Assembly (NCBI RefSeq): GCF_008630535.1
Contig: NZ_VWPH01000020.1
Span: 1-64,000 of the forward strand
Origin: Saccharopolyspora hirsuta
GTDB taxonomy: Bacteria; Actinomycetota; Actinomycetes; Mycobacteriales; Pseudonocardiaceae
DNA: 64,000 nucleotides
Direction: 5' to 3'
Position 1 is the first letter of the stretch, and each line of letters opens with the position of its first letter. A program made the position numbers and the translations under genes. Below are positions 50,258 to 61,689 of the stretch, one piece after another. The notes below the pieces were generated by a model. The model was not told where the DNA came from. It ran no database searches and saw nothing but the letters and a program-made list of their open reading frames with translations.

Positions 50258-52801
50258 ATGACGGAAGCGACCGCGGGCCAAGGGATTCCGGTCGCCCGGC
50301 TCCCCTCCCGCCTCGGTCGGCGGTGGGTCCGGCGCAGCCGCGTGGAGAAGATCCCGGACCAGCCGGTGGTCCACCTGCTGCGCGAGAACGACCCGGGCAG
50401 GCTGGTGGACCAGCTGTCCGACCACCTCGGCTCGGTGGTGCCGCACGTGGTGCTCGACGTCGGCGGCGCCCCGGCCGATTCCCAGCGCGGCAAGTCGGTG
50501 CAGATCCGCAAGCTGCTGGACCGCGCCGCGCTGGGGCTGCGCGACGCCGACTCGTGGCCGCGGATCGGCCGCCTGCGCTTCCGCCGCTACGCGCTGCTGA
50601 GCTGGCTGCTCAAGAAGAACCTGCCACCGACGAACCTGGCCCGCGCACCGCACTCCGACATCCGACACCTGCTGCGCGAGTACCTCAGCAGCCGCCGACC
50701 GCGGCGCACCCAGCAGGAGGAGCAGCTGGAGGCCCAGGGCTGGGAGCTGGCCGCGCAGAACCTGCCCTGGTACCTGTACCTGCTGTCGCTGGTGTTCTTC
50801 CCGGTCTACTACGGCTGGTGGGTGCGCAAGGGGCGCGTCGCCCGCTGGTTCATGCGGCAGCGCTACCTCTCGCCCAACGAGTCGGCGGACTTCCCCAGCT
50901 TCGCCCAGCGCCTGATCACCACCCCGTCGCGCTGGGAGAACGCCAAGCAGGTCCGCAAGCTGCTGGTGCACGCGTTCCTCGCCGACCTCGCGGACTCCTA
51001 CAACCGGCGGCTGTGGCGCTGGAAGTGGGTGCCGAAGGACTGCTACCCGGTGCTCCTGCTGCGCAACCTCCGCGACGAGAGCGTCGGCAAGATGCTGGTG
51101 CGGCTGATCAACGACGTCCGCAACGAGACCGGCGTCCCGGACCCGCTGCTGGTGATCGGCAGCGGCGCCGAACCGCTGGCCGACAGCGAAACGCCCAGCG
51201 CACCGGTCACGCTGGAGACCTGGCACGAAACGCTGCAGGAAGCGCGCCGCAAGCGCTCGAACACCGCCTGGTACGTGACGCTGCGGGTCGCCGACGAACC
51301 GCCCGTCACCGACGACGAACCCGGCGTGTCCCTCGGCCAGACGAGCCTGCCGCTCAAGCACTCCAAGATGCTGCGCCGCGTCCCGATCGCCCTCGGCGTG
51401 CTGCTGCTCATCGGCGGCGGTGCCGCCTACTACCAGCAGTACGAGTACCACTGCGGCCGCAGCCTCTGGCCGTGGACCAACAGCGACCTGTGGACGGCCG
51501 ACGGCGAATGCGTCGGGATCGCCGACGCCGACTACCGGTTCTCCAGCGGTGTCACCGACGCGGGCCTGCGCGCTCGGCTCGACGAAGCCCAGGAAGCGAT
51601 CAACGCGCAGAACGAGGAGGCGGCGAAGAAGACCGAGCTCCCGCACATCACCATCGTCTACTTCAGCACCCTCACCGGGGTGGACGCCGACTCCACGACC
51701 TTGGACGGTGTCGCGGCGGAGCTGGAGGGGCTGGCGAAGGCCCAGGAGTTCTCGCGCCGCAACAACCAGGCCGCGATCCGGATCGTCATCGCCAACGGCG
51801 GAGCCCGGATGGGGCACGCCGCCGAGGTGGCCGAGCACATCGTCGAGTACGCCGCGCAGTCGGTGCCGGAGAACCCCGCCGACGAGCGGGCGCTGGCCGA
51901 GAACCCGCCCGTCGTGTCGGTGGTCGGGCTCGGCGGCAGCTGGGAGGGGACCAAGGAGGCGATCAGGACGCTCGGCGGCAACGGGCTGAGCATGGTGGCG
52001 ACGGTGCCGTCGGCCGACGAGCTCCCCAGCCTGAGCAGGCTCTACTACCAGGTGGGGCCGACGAACAGCTGGCAGGCCGAGATCATCGCCCAGCACATCC
52101 GCAACCTGGGCGTCGACCGGGTCACCGTCTACTCGCCGGAAGCGGACCTCTACAGCAGGAACCTGGCCGAGGACATCGAGGCCCAACCGGGGATCGCGGT
52201 GCAGCTGGCGGACACCGTCTCCGCCGAGAACCTGCACTGCTCGCCCGATTCGCTGGTGTTCTTCGCCGGGCGCGCGGACAAGTTCGGCGCCTTCCGCACC
52301 ACGGTGCAGGAAACGTGCACCGTCCCCGGCAGCATGCCGCGCATCATGGCCGGTGACGACACGACGAAGTACCTGTTCGACAACGACCTGCCGGTCGGCT
52401 TCGCGCTGGACTACGTCGACTTCACCGGGCACCGCGTGCGGGGCGAGGCCGACGGTGTGACGGGGCGCGGGATGCTCGCCTACGACGCGGTCGGCCTGGT
52501 CCGGCAAGCGGTGAAGCGGACCTTGGAGGGGCAGGACCCGGGCGGAACGCAGCTCAACGGCCAGGCAGTCTGGTACGGCATCGTCCAGCTCGGACAGAAC
52601 CCGGGCGGCATCGGGGCGATCAGCGGCCACCTCGACTTCCGCTCCCCGACCGGCCAGCTCCAGCAGGTCCCGCACCGCAAGGCGATCTCGGTGATGCGCG
52701 TGGTCGGCACCGCCCCGGACGACCCGGCGCGCAAGAGCAACACCCAGGTCCTGATGTACTGCGGAGACCCCCGCGAGCAGATCGGCCGGTGCCCGCCGTA
52801 G
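50258..52801 (+). CDS. Large membrane protein with C-terminal periplasmic-binding-like domain
   Basis: An 847-aa protein I cannot assign to a named family. Residues 1-168 are basic and may be a decayed P-loop domain: QPVVHLLRENDPGRLVDQLS sits where a Walker A could have been, and PVLLLRNL ... DPLLVIGSG (near 268-308) looks like the later strands of a STAND-like ATPase. A hydrophobic stretch at about 169-189 (WYLYLLSLVFFPVYYGWW) interrupts it. A clear transmembrane helix follows at about 372-393. From about 440 on the sequence has the layout of a type I periplasmic-binding protein (ITIVYFSTLTG, VVSVVGLGGSWEGTKEA, YYQVGPTNSWQAEIIAQHIR). It could be a sensor linking an external ligand domain to an internal switch. 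The start has only a weak ribosome site. Confidence 0.75.
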   Translation: MTEATAGQGIPVARLPSRLGRRWVRRSRVEKIPDQPVVHLLRENDPGRLVDQLSDHLGSVVPHVVLDVGGAPADSQRGKSVQIRKLLDRAALGLRDADSWPRIGRLRFRRYALLSWLLKKNLPPTNLARAPHSDIRHLLREYLSSRRPRRTQQEEQLEAQGWELAAQNLPWYLYLLSLVFFPVYYGWWVRKGRVARWFMRQRYLSPNESADFPSFAQRLITTPSRWENAKQVRKLLVHAFLADLADSYNRRLWRWKWVPKDCYPVLLLRNLRDESVGKMLVRLINDVRNETGVPDPLLVIGSGAEPLADSETPSAPVTLETWHETLQEARRKRSNTAWYVTLRVADEPPVTDDEPGVSLGQTSLPLKHSKMLRRVPIALGVLLLIGGGAAYYQQYEYHCGRSLWPWTNSDLWTADGECVGIADADYRFSSGVTDAGLRARLDEAQEAINAQNEEAAKKTELPHITIVYFSTLTGVDADSTTLDGVAAELEGLAKAQEFSRRNNQAAIRIVIANGGARMGHAAEVAEHIVEYAAQSVPENPADERALAENPPVVSVVGLGGSWEGTKEAIRTLGGNGLSMVATVPSADELPSLSRLYYQVGPTNSWQAEIIAQHIRNLGVDRVTVYSPEADLYSRNLAEDIEAQPGIAVQLADTVSAENLHCSPDSLVFFAGRADKFGAFRTTVQETCTVPGSMPRIMAGDDTTKYLFDNDLPVGFALDYVDFTGHRVRGEADGVTGRGMLAYDAVGLVRQAVKRTLEGQDPGGTQLNGQAVWYGIVQLGQNPGGIGAISGHLDFRSPTGQLQQVPHRKAISVMRVVGTAPDDPARKSNTQVLMYCGDPREQIGRCPP

Positions 52802-52810
52802 ACCGGCTGC

Positions 52811-53050
52811 TCAGCTCCGGCCGTCCTCGACGTGGGACTCCAGCCGCCGCAGGGTGGCTTCGACCGACCGGAGGTCCTGCTTCGGCAGACCGGTCCGGGC
52901 GACGAGCTCGGGCGACATCGCCGCGTAGTCGAAGGTCTCGGTGACCCTGGTCGCCGAGTCGCCCTCCGGCTCCAGCTCGTAGCGCCAGCGGGCGGGCAGC
53001 ACGTGCCGCCAGGCGATCCTCGCCGCGGACGGGTCCCCCGTGGTGGGCGT
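52811..53050 (-). pseudogene. C-terminal remnant of an SRPBCC (polyketide cyclase/START-like) gene
   Basis: The minus strand encodes about 80 residues ending in RWRYELEPEGDSATRVTETF and LRSVEATLRRLESHVEDG, the C-terminal strand and long helix of an SRPBCC domain. The N-terminal half expected for a ~150-aa protein is missing, and the symporter gene ends 23 nt upstream. A GTG at 53002 could start a 63-aa product, but it has no ribosome site. Most likely a truncated gene left by a deletion. Confidence 0.5.
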
Positions 53051-53072
53051 CCCGCCCGCAGCTCGGCGGGGA

Positions 53073-54527
53073 TCAGCTCGCCGGGGCCTTCTCCGGCTCC
53101 GGGGTCTTCGGGTCCCAGCACTCCACGCCGGTCAGCTCCGGGATGCGGTCCCGGGTGAAGACCGGGTCCAGGCCCTGCTTGCGCTGCTCGTTGTAGTCGC
53201 GGAGGAGCTTGAAGGCGACCGCGCTGAGCGGGGCGATCGCCGCCAGGTTGACCAGCGCCATGATGCCCATCGTGGTGTCCGCCAGGTTCCACACCAGGTC
53301 CGAGGAGCCGATCGCGCCCAGGAAGGTCACCACCAGCACGATCCACCGGTAGCCGGTCAGCACCGCGCGGTTCTGGGTGAGGAAGCCGACGTTGGACTCG
53401 CCGTAGAAGTAGTTGCCCAGCACCGAGGTGAACGCGACCAGCAGGATGATCAGCGTCAGCAGGTGCAGCGACCAGTTGCCCAGGTTGAACTGCAGCGCTT
53501 CCTGGGTCATCGTCGGGCCGCGGTTCTCGCCGTAGGTCGGGTTGGACAGCAGCACGATGAACGCCGTGGTGGAGCACACCAGCAGGGTGTCGACGTAGAC
53601 GCCGAGGGTCTGCACCAGGCCCTGCTTGACCGGGTGGCTCACCGAGGCGGTGGCACCGGCGTTCGGGGCCGAACCGAGACCGGCCTCGTTGGAGAACATG
53701 CCGCGCCGCACGCCCTGCACGATCGCCGCGCCCAGACCACCGGCGGCGATCTCCTCGAAGCCGAAGGCGTTGGCGAAGATCTGGCCGACCACGCCGGGCA
53801 GCGCGTCGATGTTGAGCACCACGATGACCAGGCCCAGGACCATGTACAGCCCGGCCATGAACGGCACCAGCAGCTGCGCGACGTGCGCGATGCGCCGCAC
53901 CCCGCCGAAGATGACCGCCGCGGTCAGCGCCACCAGGGCCAGGCCGAGCACCGGCTCCAGCCAGCCGGTGCCGGTCGCGCCGGTCGCCTCCACCGAGGTC
54001 ATGACCGCGCCGACGATGGTGTTGCTCTGCACCGCGTTGAACACGAAGCCGAAGGTGATCGTGATGACCACCGCGAAGATCACGCCCATCCACCGGGCGC
54101 GCAGGCCGTGCAGCATGTAGTAGGCGGGGCCGCCGCGGAAACCGGCCTTGTCCCGCACCTTGTACAGCTGGGCCAGGGTGGACTCGACGAAGCTGGCCGC
54201 ACCGACGACCAGGCCCATCATCCACATCCAGAACACCGCGCCGGGCCCGCCCAGCGCGATCGCGGTGGCCACACCGGCGATGTTGCCGGTGCCGATCCGG
54301 GCCGCCGCGGAGATCGCGAACGCCTGGAACGACGAGATCGCCTTCTTGCCGTCCTCCGCGGTCTCGGCCTTGCCGACCATCGCGCGGACCATCTCCGGGA
54401 TCATCCGGATCTGCACCGCACCGGAGCGGACCGTGAAGTACAGGCTCAGCACGGCCAGCACCGGGATGATCAGGTAGAGCCAGAACGTGTCGTTCAGCGC
54501 GACGATCGCGTCGTTGAGCGCTTCCAC
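53073..54527 (-). CDS. Sodium:alanine (AGCS family) symporter
   Basis: A 484-aa permease with about 11 helices. The family signature is in FQAFAISAAARIGTGNIAGV (near 68-87), followed by GGPGAVFWMWMMGLVVGAA and FRGGPAYYMLHGL. It imports alanine or glycine with Na+. I use the GTG at 54527, preceded by GGAAAGG at 6 nt, over the ATG at 54578. It could feed D- or L-alanine catabolism, in line with the amino acid genes at 20-39 kb. Confidence 0.92.
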   Translation of the reverse strand: MEALNDAIVALNDTFWLYLIIPVLAVLSLYFTVRSGAVQIRMIPEMVRAMVGKAETAEDGKKAISSFQAFAISAAARIGTGNIAGVATAIALGGPGAVFWMWMMGLVVGAASFVESTLAQLYKVRDKAGFRGGPAYYMLHGLRARWMGVIFAVVITITFGFVFNAVQSNTIVGAVMTSVEATGATGTGWLEPVLGLALVALTAAVIFGGVRRIAHVAQLLVPFMAGLYMVLGLVIVVLNIDALPGVVGQIFANAFGFEEIAAGGLGAAIVQGVRRGMFSNEAGLGSAPNAGATASVSHPVKQGLVQTLGVYVDTLLVCSTTAFIVLLSNPTYGENRGPTMTQEALQFNLGNWSLHLLTLIILLVAFTSVLGNYFYGESNVGFLTQNRAVLTGYRWIVLVVTFLGAIGSSDLVWNLADTTMGIMALVNLAAIAPLSAVAFKLLRDYNEQRKQGLDPVFTRDRIPELTGVECWDPKTPEPEKAPAS

Positions 54528-54681
54528 GTGGAACCTTTCCGCAGGGGTGTCGCGGAGCATCGGCGTTCCCGCGCGCATCGGGTGGGCGCGCCCGCCGAAA
54601 GATCACCGCTTCGTCCGGTCGGCACAGTCTGTCCGAATGGTGGGCGCAGAGGTCGGTGCCGTGGCGGAAAGGTTACAAAAC

Positions 54682-54707
54682 GGGCCCGCGCCGACCGGCG
54701 CGGGCCC
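54682..54707 (-). terminator. uvrA transcription terminator
   Basis: GGGCCCGCGCC (54682-54692) pairs perfectly with GGCGCGGGCCC (54697-54707) over a 4-nt loop. In the uvrA direction it is followed by GTTTTGT, a U-tract, so this is a standard intrinsic terminator. Confidence 0.85.
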
Positions 54708-54719
54708 CGTCCTCGCAGC

Positions 54720-57581
<2,862 letters not shown>

Positions 57582-57907
57582 AGTGATCCCTTCGGAAGTT
57601 CTGGCGTTGGGGCCGACGCGCGCCGCTGCGGGCCGGGTGCGAGAACCCGGTCATCGGCAGGTCGCGACGTCGCGTCGTCCATGCTATTCGGGGCCACCGA
57701 CAGTCCCGGATCGCCTGCGCCCCGCACCCGGCGCGACCCCCGAACCACACCCGATCGTGTGACATCCGAAGCGGTGGGCCGCCGCCACCCACGACGATAC
57801 GCAAATTCCCCCGGAATGGGCACTGTTGCCCTTGTGGCCTGCGCAATTAGGCTCGGTGTCTCACATCGCGCACCGCGCACCCCTCCCGTTCCCCCGCGAG
57901 GTGGACC
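57582..57907. other. Divergent intergenic region uvrA / MDMPI gene
   Basis: This 326-bp space holds the divergent promoters of uvrA and the MDMPI-family gene, neither of which could be pinned down. The only clear structure is the 12-bp palindrome CGCGACGTCGCG (57663-57674). No RNA gene, SOS box of the CGAAC-N4-GTTCG type or small ORF was found. Confidence 0.5.
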
Positions 57908-58657
57908 ATGGCTGACACCACCCTCGGCACCGGCGCGCAGCTCGCGCGCGAGGTCACCACCCAGCTGGCCGCGGTGGACCGCGCCACCGAACGGCTGCTG
58001 CGCACGGTCGGCGACCTGGACGAGGTCTCGGTGCGACAGCCCAGCCTGCTGCCCGGCTGGAGCCGCGCGCACGTCATCTCCCACCTGGCGCGCAACGCCG
58101 ACGGGTTCGCCAACCTGCTGATCTGGGCGCGCACCGGGATCGAGCACGCGATGTACGCCAGCGGCGACGACCGGGACGAGGCCATCGCCGAGGGCGCCCA
58201 GCACAGCCACCGGCTGCTGCTGGAGGACCTGACCGCCTCCTGCGACCGCTTCGCGCACTCCGCGCGGGAGCTGCCGGAGAACGCGTGGACCGCCGAGATC
58301 GCGGACGCCGTCGGGGACCCGATGCCCGCCCACCACATGCTGCGGCTGCGCCTGCTGGAGGTGTGGGTGCACCTGGTCGACCTGGACCACGACGTGGACT
58401 TCGCCGACATCCCGCCGCGCGACGCCGAGCAGCTGCTGGAGGACGTCGTCCAGCAGTTCGGCGGCCGCCCGGACGTCCCGGCGCTGGCGGTGGAGGTCGA
58501 CTTCGGCGACCACCGCCGCACCTGGGACCTGCGCGGCACGACGGCCCCGCCGAGCCGCGTGCACGGCGAACCGGGCCCGATGCTCGGCTGGCTCCTCGGC
58601 CGCACCGACGCCCAGGACCTCCGCGGCACCGCCCCGGACCTCCCCGACTGGCTCTGA
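57908..58657 (+). CDS. Maleylpyruvate isomerase family protein (MDMPI/DinB-like, mycothiol-type)
   Basis: A 249-aa DinB-superfamily protein. The N-terminal four-helix domain (about 12-165) has the pattern PSLLPGWSRAHVISHLARNA (near 45-64) with a His for metal, and HHMLRLRLLEVWVHLVDLDH (near 141-160) carries the other His ligands. The C-terminal MDMPI-C-like region follows. Characterised members use mycothiol to isomerise maleylpyruvate, but most paralogues have other thiol-transferase roles, so the substrate is open. Confidence 0.85.
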   Translation: MADTTLGTGAQLAREVTTQLAAVDRATERLLRTVGDLDEVSVRQPSLLPGWSRAHVISHLARNADGFANLLIWARTGIEHAMYASGDDRDEAIAEGAQHSHRLLLEDLTASCDRFAHSARELPENAWTAEIADAVGDPMPAHHMLRLRLLEVWVHLVDLDHDVDFADIPPRDAEQLLEDVVQQFGGRPDVPALAVEVDFGDHRRTWDLRGTTAPPSRVHGEPGPMLGWLLGRTDAQDLRGTAPDLPDWL

Positions 58658-58777
58658 CCCCCGAAGTCGGTCTCATCCCGCGCGCCGGGACGCACCGTCC
58701 TGCCCGGGCGTCCAGGCTCCGGCGAAGCCGCATGCGCTCTGCTCGCGCCGATGTGGACTCTCAGCCGCGCCCATGAT

Positions 58778-59011
58778 GTCCGCATAGCGGACAACTACCC
58801 GGCGCGAGGACAAGGGCGTCCGGACCGCGCAATCCGCGAGGAGATCGGCGAACAACTCTTCCACCTGGGCTTATAAGTGCTGCGTCGGCACTGAGACAGA
58901 ACCCGTATGAGCTTCTGGATCGTTCCCCCGGGTGTTCTTGTTGACAGCCCCCGTGCGCCGGGTCACAGTACCGGTCAACCGCATAGCGGCAAGTATGTAC
59001 GCATAGCGGAC
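58778..59011 (+). promoter_or_regulatory. Promoter and IclR-type operators of the aromatic hydroxylase operon
   Basis: Three copies of CGCATAGCGG occur in the 366-bp space upstream of the flavin reductase: in the palindrome GTCCG-CATAG-CGGAC (58778-58792), in CCGCATAGCGG (58979-58989) and in ACGCATAGCGG (58999-59009). The last two are direct repeats 20 bp apart. A perfect -35 TTGACA lies at 58941-58946, with CACAGT at 58964-58969 as a weak -10, so the repeats would sit on the transcription start. The rest of the space shows nothing else. Confidence 0.6.
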
Positions 59012-59023
59012 GGGAGAGAGTTC

Positions 59024-59575
59024 GTGGACATCGACCCGCGAGAACTGCGGAACTGCCTGGGGCACTTCACGACCGGGGTCACCGTCGTGACCTGCGACGT
59101 CGACGGATCCCCGCACGGCGCGACGGTCAACGCCTTCAGCGCGGTCTCCCTCGACCCGCCGCTGGTCCTCGTCTCGCTGGACCGGCGGTCCAAGGCGGCC
59201 CGGTACCTGGACGGGCGGCCGTTCACCGTGAACGTGCTGCGGTCCCAGCAGGACGCGCTCGCCCTGCACTTCGCCGGGCGGCCGATGCCCGACGCCGTGC
59301 CGTGGGCGGAACCGGCGCACGGCTCGCCCCGGCTCGCGGACTGCCTCGCACACCTCTCGTGCCGACCGTGGGCGTCCTACGACGGCGGCGACCACGTCCT
59401 GCACCTCGGCCACGTCGAAGAGCTCACCTACGGCGGAGGCGCACCGCTGGTGTTCTTCCGCGGCCAGTTCCGCCACCTCGGCCCGGCGTTCGAGGCCGCC
59501 CCGTGGCTGGAGTCGGGCGACTGCCCGGGGAGCCTCAGCCGCCTCATCGGCGGCCTCACCGAAGCCGCGCACTGA
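59024..59575 (+). CDS. Flavin reductase (HpaC-like, small component of a two-component oxygenase)
   Basis: A 183-aa flavin reductase-like protein. LGHFTTGVTVVTCDVDGSPH (near 11-30), the FSAVSLDPPLVLVSLDR strand and FTVNVL near 68 are signatures of the family that supplies reduced FAD to HpaB-type oxygenases. I use the GTG at 59024, which follows GGGAGAGA, instead of the ATG 39 codons upstream, because the operators lie between them. hpaB follows 24 nt downstream. Confidence 0.9.
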   Translation: MDIDPRELRNCLGHFTTGVTVVTCDVDGSPHGATVNAFSAVSLDPPLVLVSLDRRSKAARYLDGRPFTVNVLRSQQDALALHFAGRPMPDAVPWAEPAHGSPRLADCLAHLSCRPWASYDGGDHVLHLGHVEELTYGGGAPLVFFRGQFRHLGPAFEAAPWLESGDCPGSLSRLIGGLTEAAH

Positions 59576-59599
59576 TCGGAAAGCAGAGGAGAAGTCGCA

Positions 59600-61165
59600 G
59601 TGACAGCACAGGACCAGCAGGCGAACCCGGTGATCGCACCGGGCGCCGAGCAGCGACCGATGACCGGCGACGAGTACGTCGAGAGCCTCCGCGACGGGCG
59701 GGAGCTGTGGCTCTACGGCGACAAGGTCGACGACGTCACCACGCACCCGGCGTTCCGGAACTCGGTGCGGATGACCGCGCGGCTCTACGACGCGCTGCAC
59801 GACCCGGACAAGCAGGGCGTGCTGACCGTGCCGACCGACACCGGCAGCGGCGGGTTCACGCACCCGTTCTTCCGGACCCCGCGGTCGCGCGAGGACCTGG
59901 TCGCCGACCGGGACGCGATCGCCGAGTGGGCGCGCATGACCTACGGGTGGATGGGCCGCAGCCCCGACTACAAGGCCTCGTTCCTGTCCACGCTCGGCGC
60001 CAACCCGGACTTCTACGAACCGTTCGGGGACAACGCGCGCCGCTGGTACGCCGAGTCGCAGGAGAAGGTCCTGTACTGGAACCACGCGATCATCAACCCG
60101 CCGGTGGACCGCGACCGCCAGCCCGACGAGGTCAAGGACATCTTCATCCACGTCGACGAGGAGCGCGACGACGGCCTGATCGTCTCCGGCGCCAAGGTGG
60201 TGGCCACCGGGTCGGCGATCACCCACTACAACTTCATCGCGCACTACGGCCTGCCCATCAAGAAGCGGGAGTTCGCGCTGGTGTGCACGGTGCCGATGGG
60301 CGCTCCGGGGATGAAGCTGATCTGCCGGCACTCCTACTCGATGCAGGCCGACGTGATGGGCAGCCCGTTCGACTACCCGCTGTCGAGCCGGTTCGACGAG
60401 AACGACACGATCTTCATCCTGGACCGGGTGAAGATCCCGTGGGAGAACGTCTTCATCTACGGCGACGCGGACAAGGCCAGCACCTTCTTCCCCAAGACCG
60501 GCTTCCTGAACAGGTTCACCTTCCACGGCTGCACCCGGCTGGCGGTCAAGCTCGACTTCCTGGCCGGTCTGCTGATGAAGGGCGTGGAGGCCACCGGCAC
60601 CAAGGACTTCCGCGGCATCCAGACCCGGGTCGGCGAGGTCCTGGCCTGGCGCAACCTGTTCTGGGGCCTGACCGACGCGATGGCCGCCAACCCCGACGCG
60701 TGGGAGGGCGACGCGCTGCTGCCCAAGCTCGACTACGGCCTGGCCTACCGCTGGTTCATGACCCAGGGCTACCCGAAGATCAAGGAGATCTTCGAGAAGG
60801 ACCTCGGCGCGGCGCTGATCTACCTCAACTCCAACGCCAAGGACTTCAAGACCCCGGAGATCCGGCCCTACCTGGACCAGTACGTGCGCGGCTCCAACGG
60901 CTACGACGCCGTCGAGCGGGTCAAGCTGATGAAGCTGATCTGGGACTCCCTCGGCTCCGAGTTCGGCGGTCGCCACGAGCTCTACGAGCGCAACTACTCC
61001 GGCAACCACGAGAACGTGCGCGCCGAGATGCTCTTCGCCGCGCAGAACTCCGGCACCGCCGACGCGATGAAGGGCTTCGCGGAGCAGTGCATGGCCGAGT
61101 ACGACCTCGACGGCTGGACCGCACCCGACCTGATCAACCCCGACGACGTCAGCCTGCACCGCTGA
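59600..61165 (+). CDS. HpaB-family flavin-dependent aromatic monooxygenase
   Basis: A 521-aa oxygenase component of the 4-hydroxyphenylacetate 3-monooxygenase/phenol hydroxylase family. Features are [20 protein letters not shown] (near 20-39), GATGS-type loop as [38 protein letters not shown] (in two parts near 270-294) and [19 protein letters not shown]. It hydroxylates a phenol using FADH2 from the upstream reductase. The linked maleylacetate-reductase-like fragment hints at a chlorophenol, nitrophenol or resorcinol type route (inference). GTG start. Confidence 0.92.
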   Translation: MTAQDQQANPVIAPGAEQRPMTGDEYVESLRDGRELWLYGDKVDDVTTHPAFRNSVRMTARLYDALHDPDKQGVLTVPTDTGSGGFTHPFFRTPRSREDLVADRDAIAEWARMTYGWMGRSPDYKASFLSTLGANPDFYEPFGDNARRWYAESQEKVLYWNHAIINPPVDRDRQPDEVKDIFIHVDEERDDGLIVSGAKVVATGSAITHYNFIAHYGLPIKKREFALVCTVPMGAPGMKLICRHSYSMQADVMGSPFDYPLSSRFDENDTIFILDRVKIPWENVFIYGDADKASTFFPKTGFLNRFTFHGCTRLAVKLDFLAGLLMKGVEATGTKDFRGIQTRVGEVLAWRNLFWGLTDAMAANPDAWEGDALLPKLDYGLAYRWFMTQGYPKIKEIFEKDLGAALIYLNSNAKDFKTPEIRPYLDQYVRGSNGYDAVERVKLMKLIWDSLGSEFGGRHELYERNYSGNHENVRAEMLFAAQNSGTADAMKGFAEQCMAEYDLDGWTAPDLINPDDVSLHR

Positions 61166-61170
61166 CGACC

Positions 61171-61198
61171 GGTGCGGCCGGGCCCGCCCGGCCGCACC
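61171..61198 (+). terminator. Hairpin between the oxygenase and MacA-like genes
   Basis: GGTGCGGCCGGGC (61171-61183) pairs perfectly with GCCCGGCCGCACC (61186-61198), leaving a 2-nt loop. It begins 5 nt after the oxygenase stop and may partly terminate transcription before the MacA-like gene. Confidence 0.6.
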
Positions 61199-61218
61199 CC
61201 TTCGGGCAGGAGGCCCGC

Positions 61219-61689
61219 ATGACCGAGCAGCACGCAGCGCCGCCCAGCTGGTGCGCGCTGCCCGACCTCCCGATCCAGCTGTCCCGGCACGGCTTGCACG
61301 CGGTCGTGGTCGTGTGCCGCGCGCCGGACGTGCCCGGGCTGGGACCGCTGCTCGGGCTCCTCGGCGGGAGGGCGGTCGCGGTCTTCGACGAGGTGCGCGG
61401 AATCCCCACGCCCGCAGCCGTTTTCGCGCTGGCCGACGTCGTGGGCAGCAGCGGCGCCGACGGCGTGCTGTCCGTCGGCGCCGCTGCGCACGAGATGGCC
61501 AAGGCGCTCGTCAGGGTGCTCCCAGTGCCAACGGCGGTGGTGGCGCCGGAACGGTCCTATTTGGACGACAGGTGGTCGCTCTTCGAGCACGGTCGGCTGA
61601 CCACCGGTACCGACGCGAGGGCCCGGCCCGCGGTGCTCTGCTGCTCACCGCGGATGCCGCACCGGGAACCAGCTCACCTCGGGGCGTGA
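61219..61689 (+). CDS. Isolated, degenerate N-terminal domain of maleylacetate reductase
   Basis: A 156-aa protein related to the Rossmann half of iron-type alcohol dehydrogenases, nearest to maleylacetate reductase: GRAVAVFDEVRGIPTPAAV (near 50-68), ALADVVGSSGADGVLSVG and HGRLTTGTDARARPAVL near 124. The NAD loop GGGS is lost (GAAAH near 87-91), and the whole C-terminal domain with the metal ligands is missing. It cannot be an ordinary reductase. Still, AGGAGG is well placed before the ATG and the frame is open, so it is probably translated. A relic or a repurposed binding domain. It overlaps the convergent iclR end by 16 nt. Confidence 0.7.
   Translation: MTEQHAAPPSWCALPDLPIQLSRHGLHAVVVVCRAPDVPGLGPLLGLLGGRAVAVFDEVRGIPTPAAVFALADVVGSSGADGVLSVGAAAHEMAKALVRVLPVPTAVVAPERSYLDDRWSLFEHGRLTTGTDARARPAVLCCSPRMPHREPAHLGA

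Noticed and set aside
45460-53050. A polysaccharide utilisation locus including the 847-aa protein
   Set aside because: The 847-aa gene is separated from the hexosaminidase by 83 nt with no coupling, and its binding-like domain resembles type I amino-acid-type binders, not sugar lipoproteins. Joint function is not supported.
57582-57907. LexA (SOS) box upstream of uvrA
   Set aside because: The nearest string, CGAACCACACCCGATCG, lacks the matching right half GTTCG, so no SOS box can be claimed.
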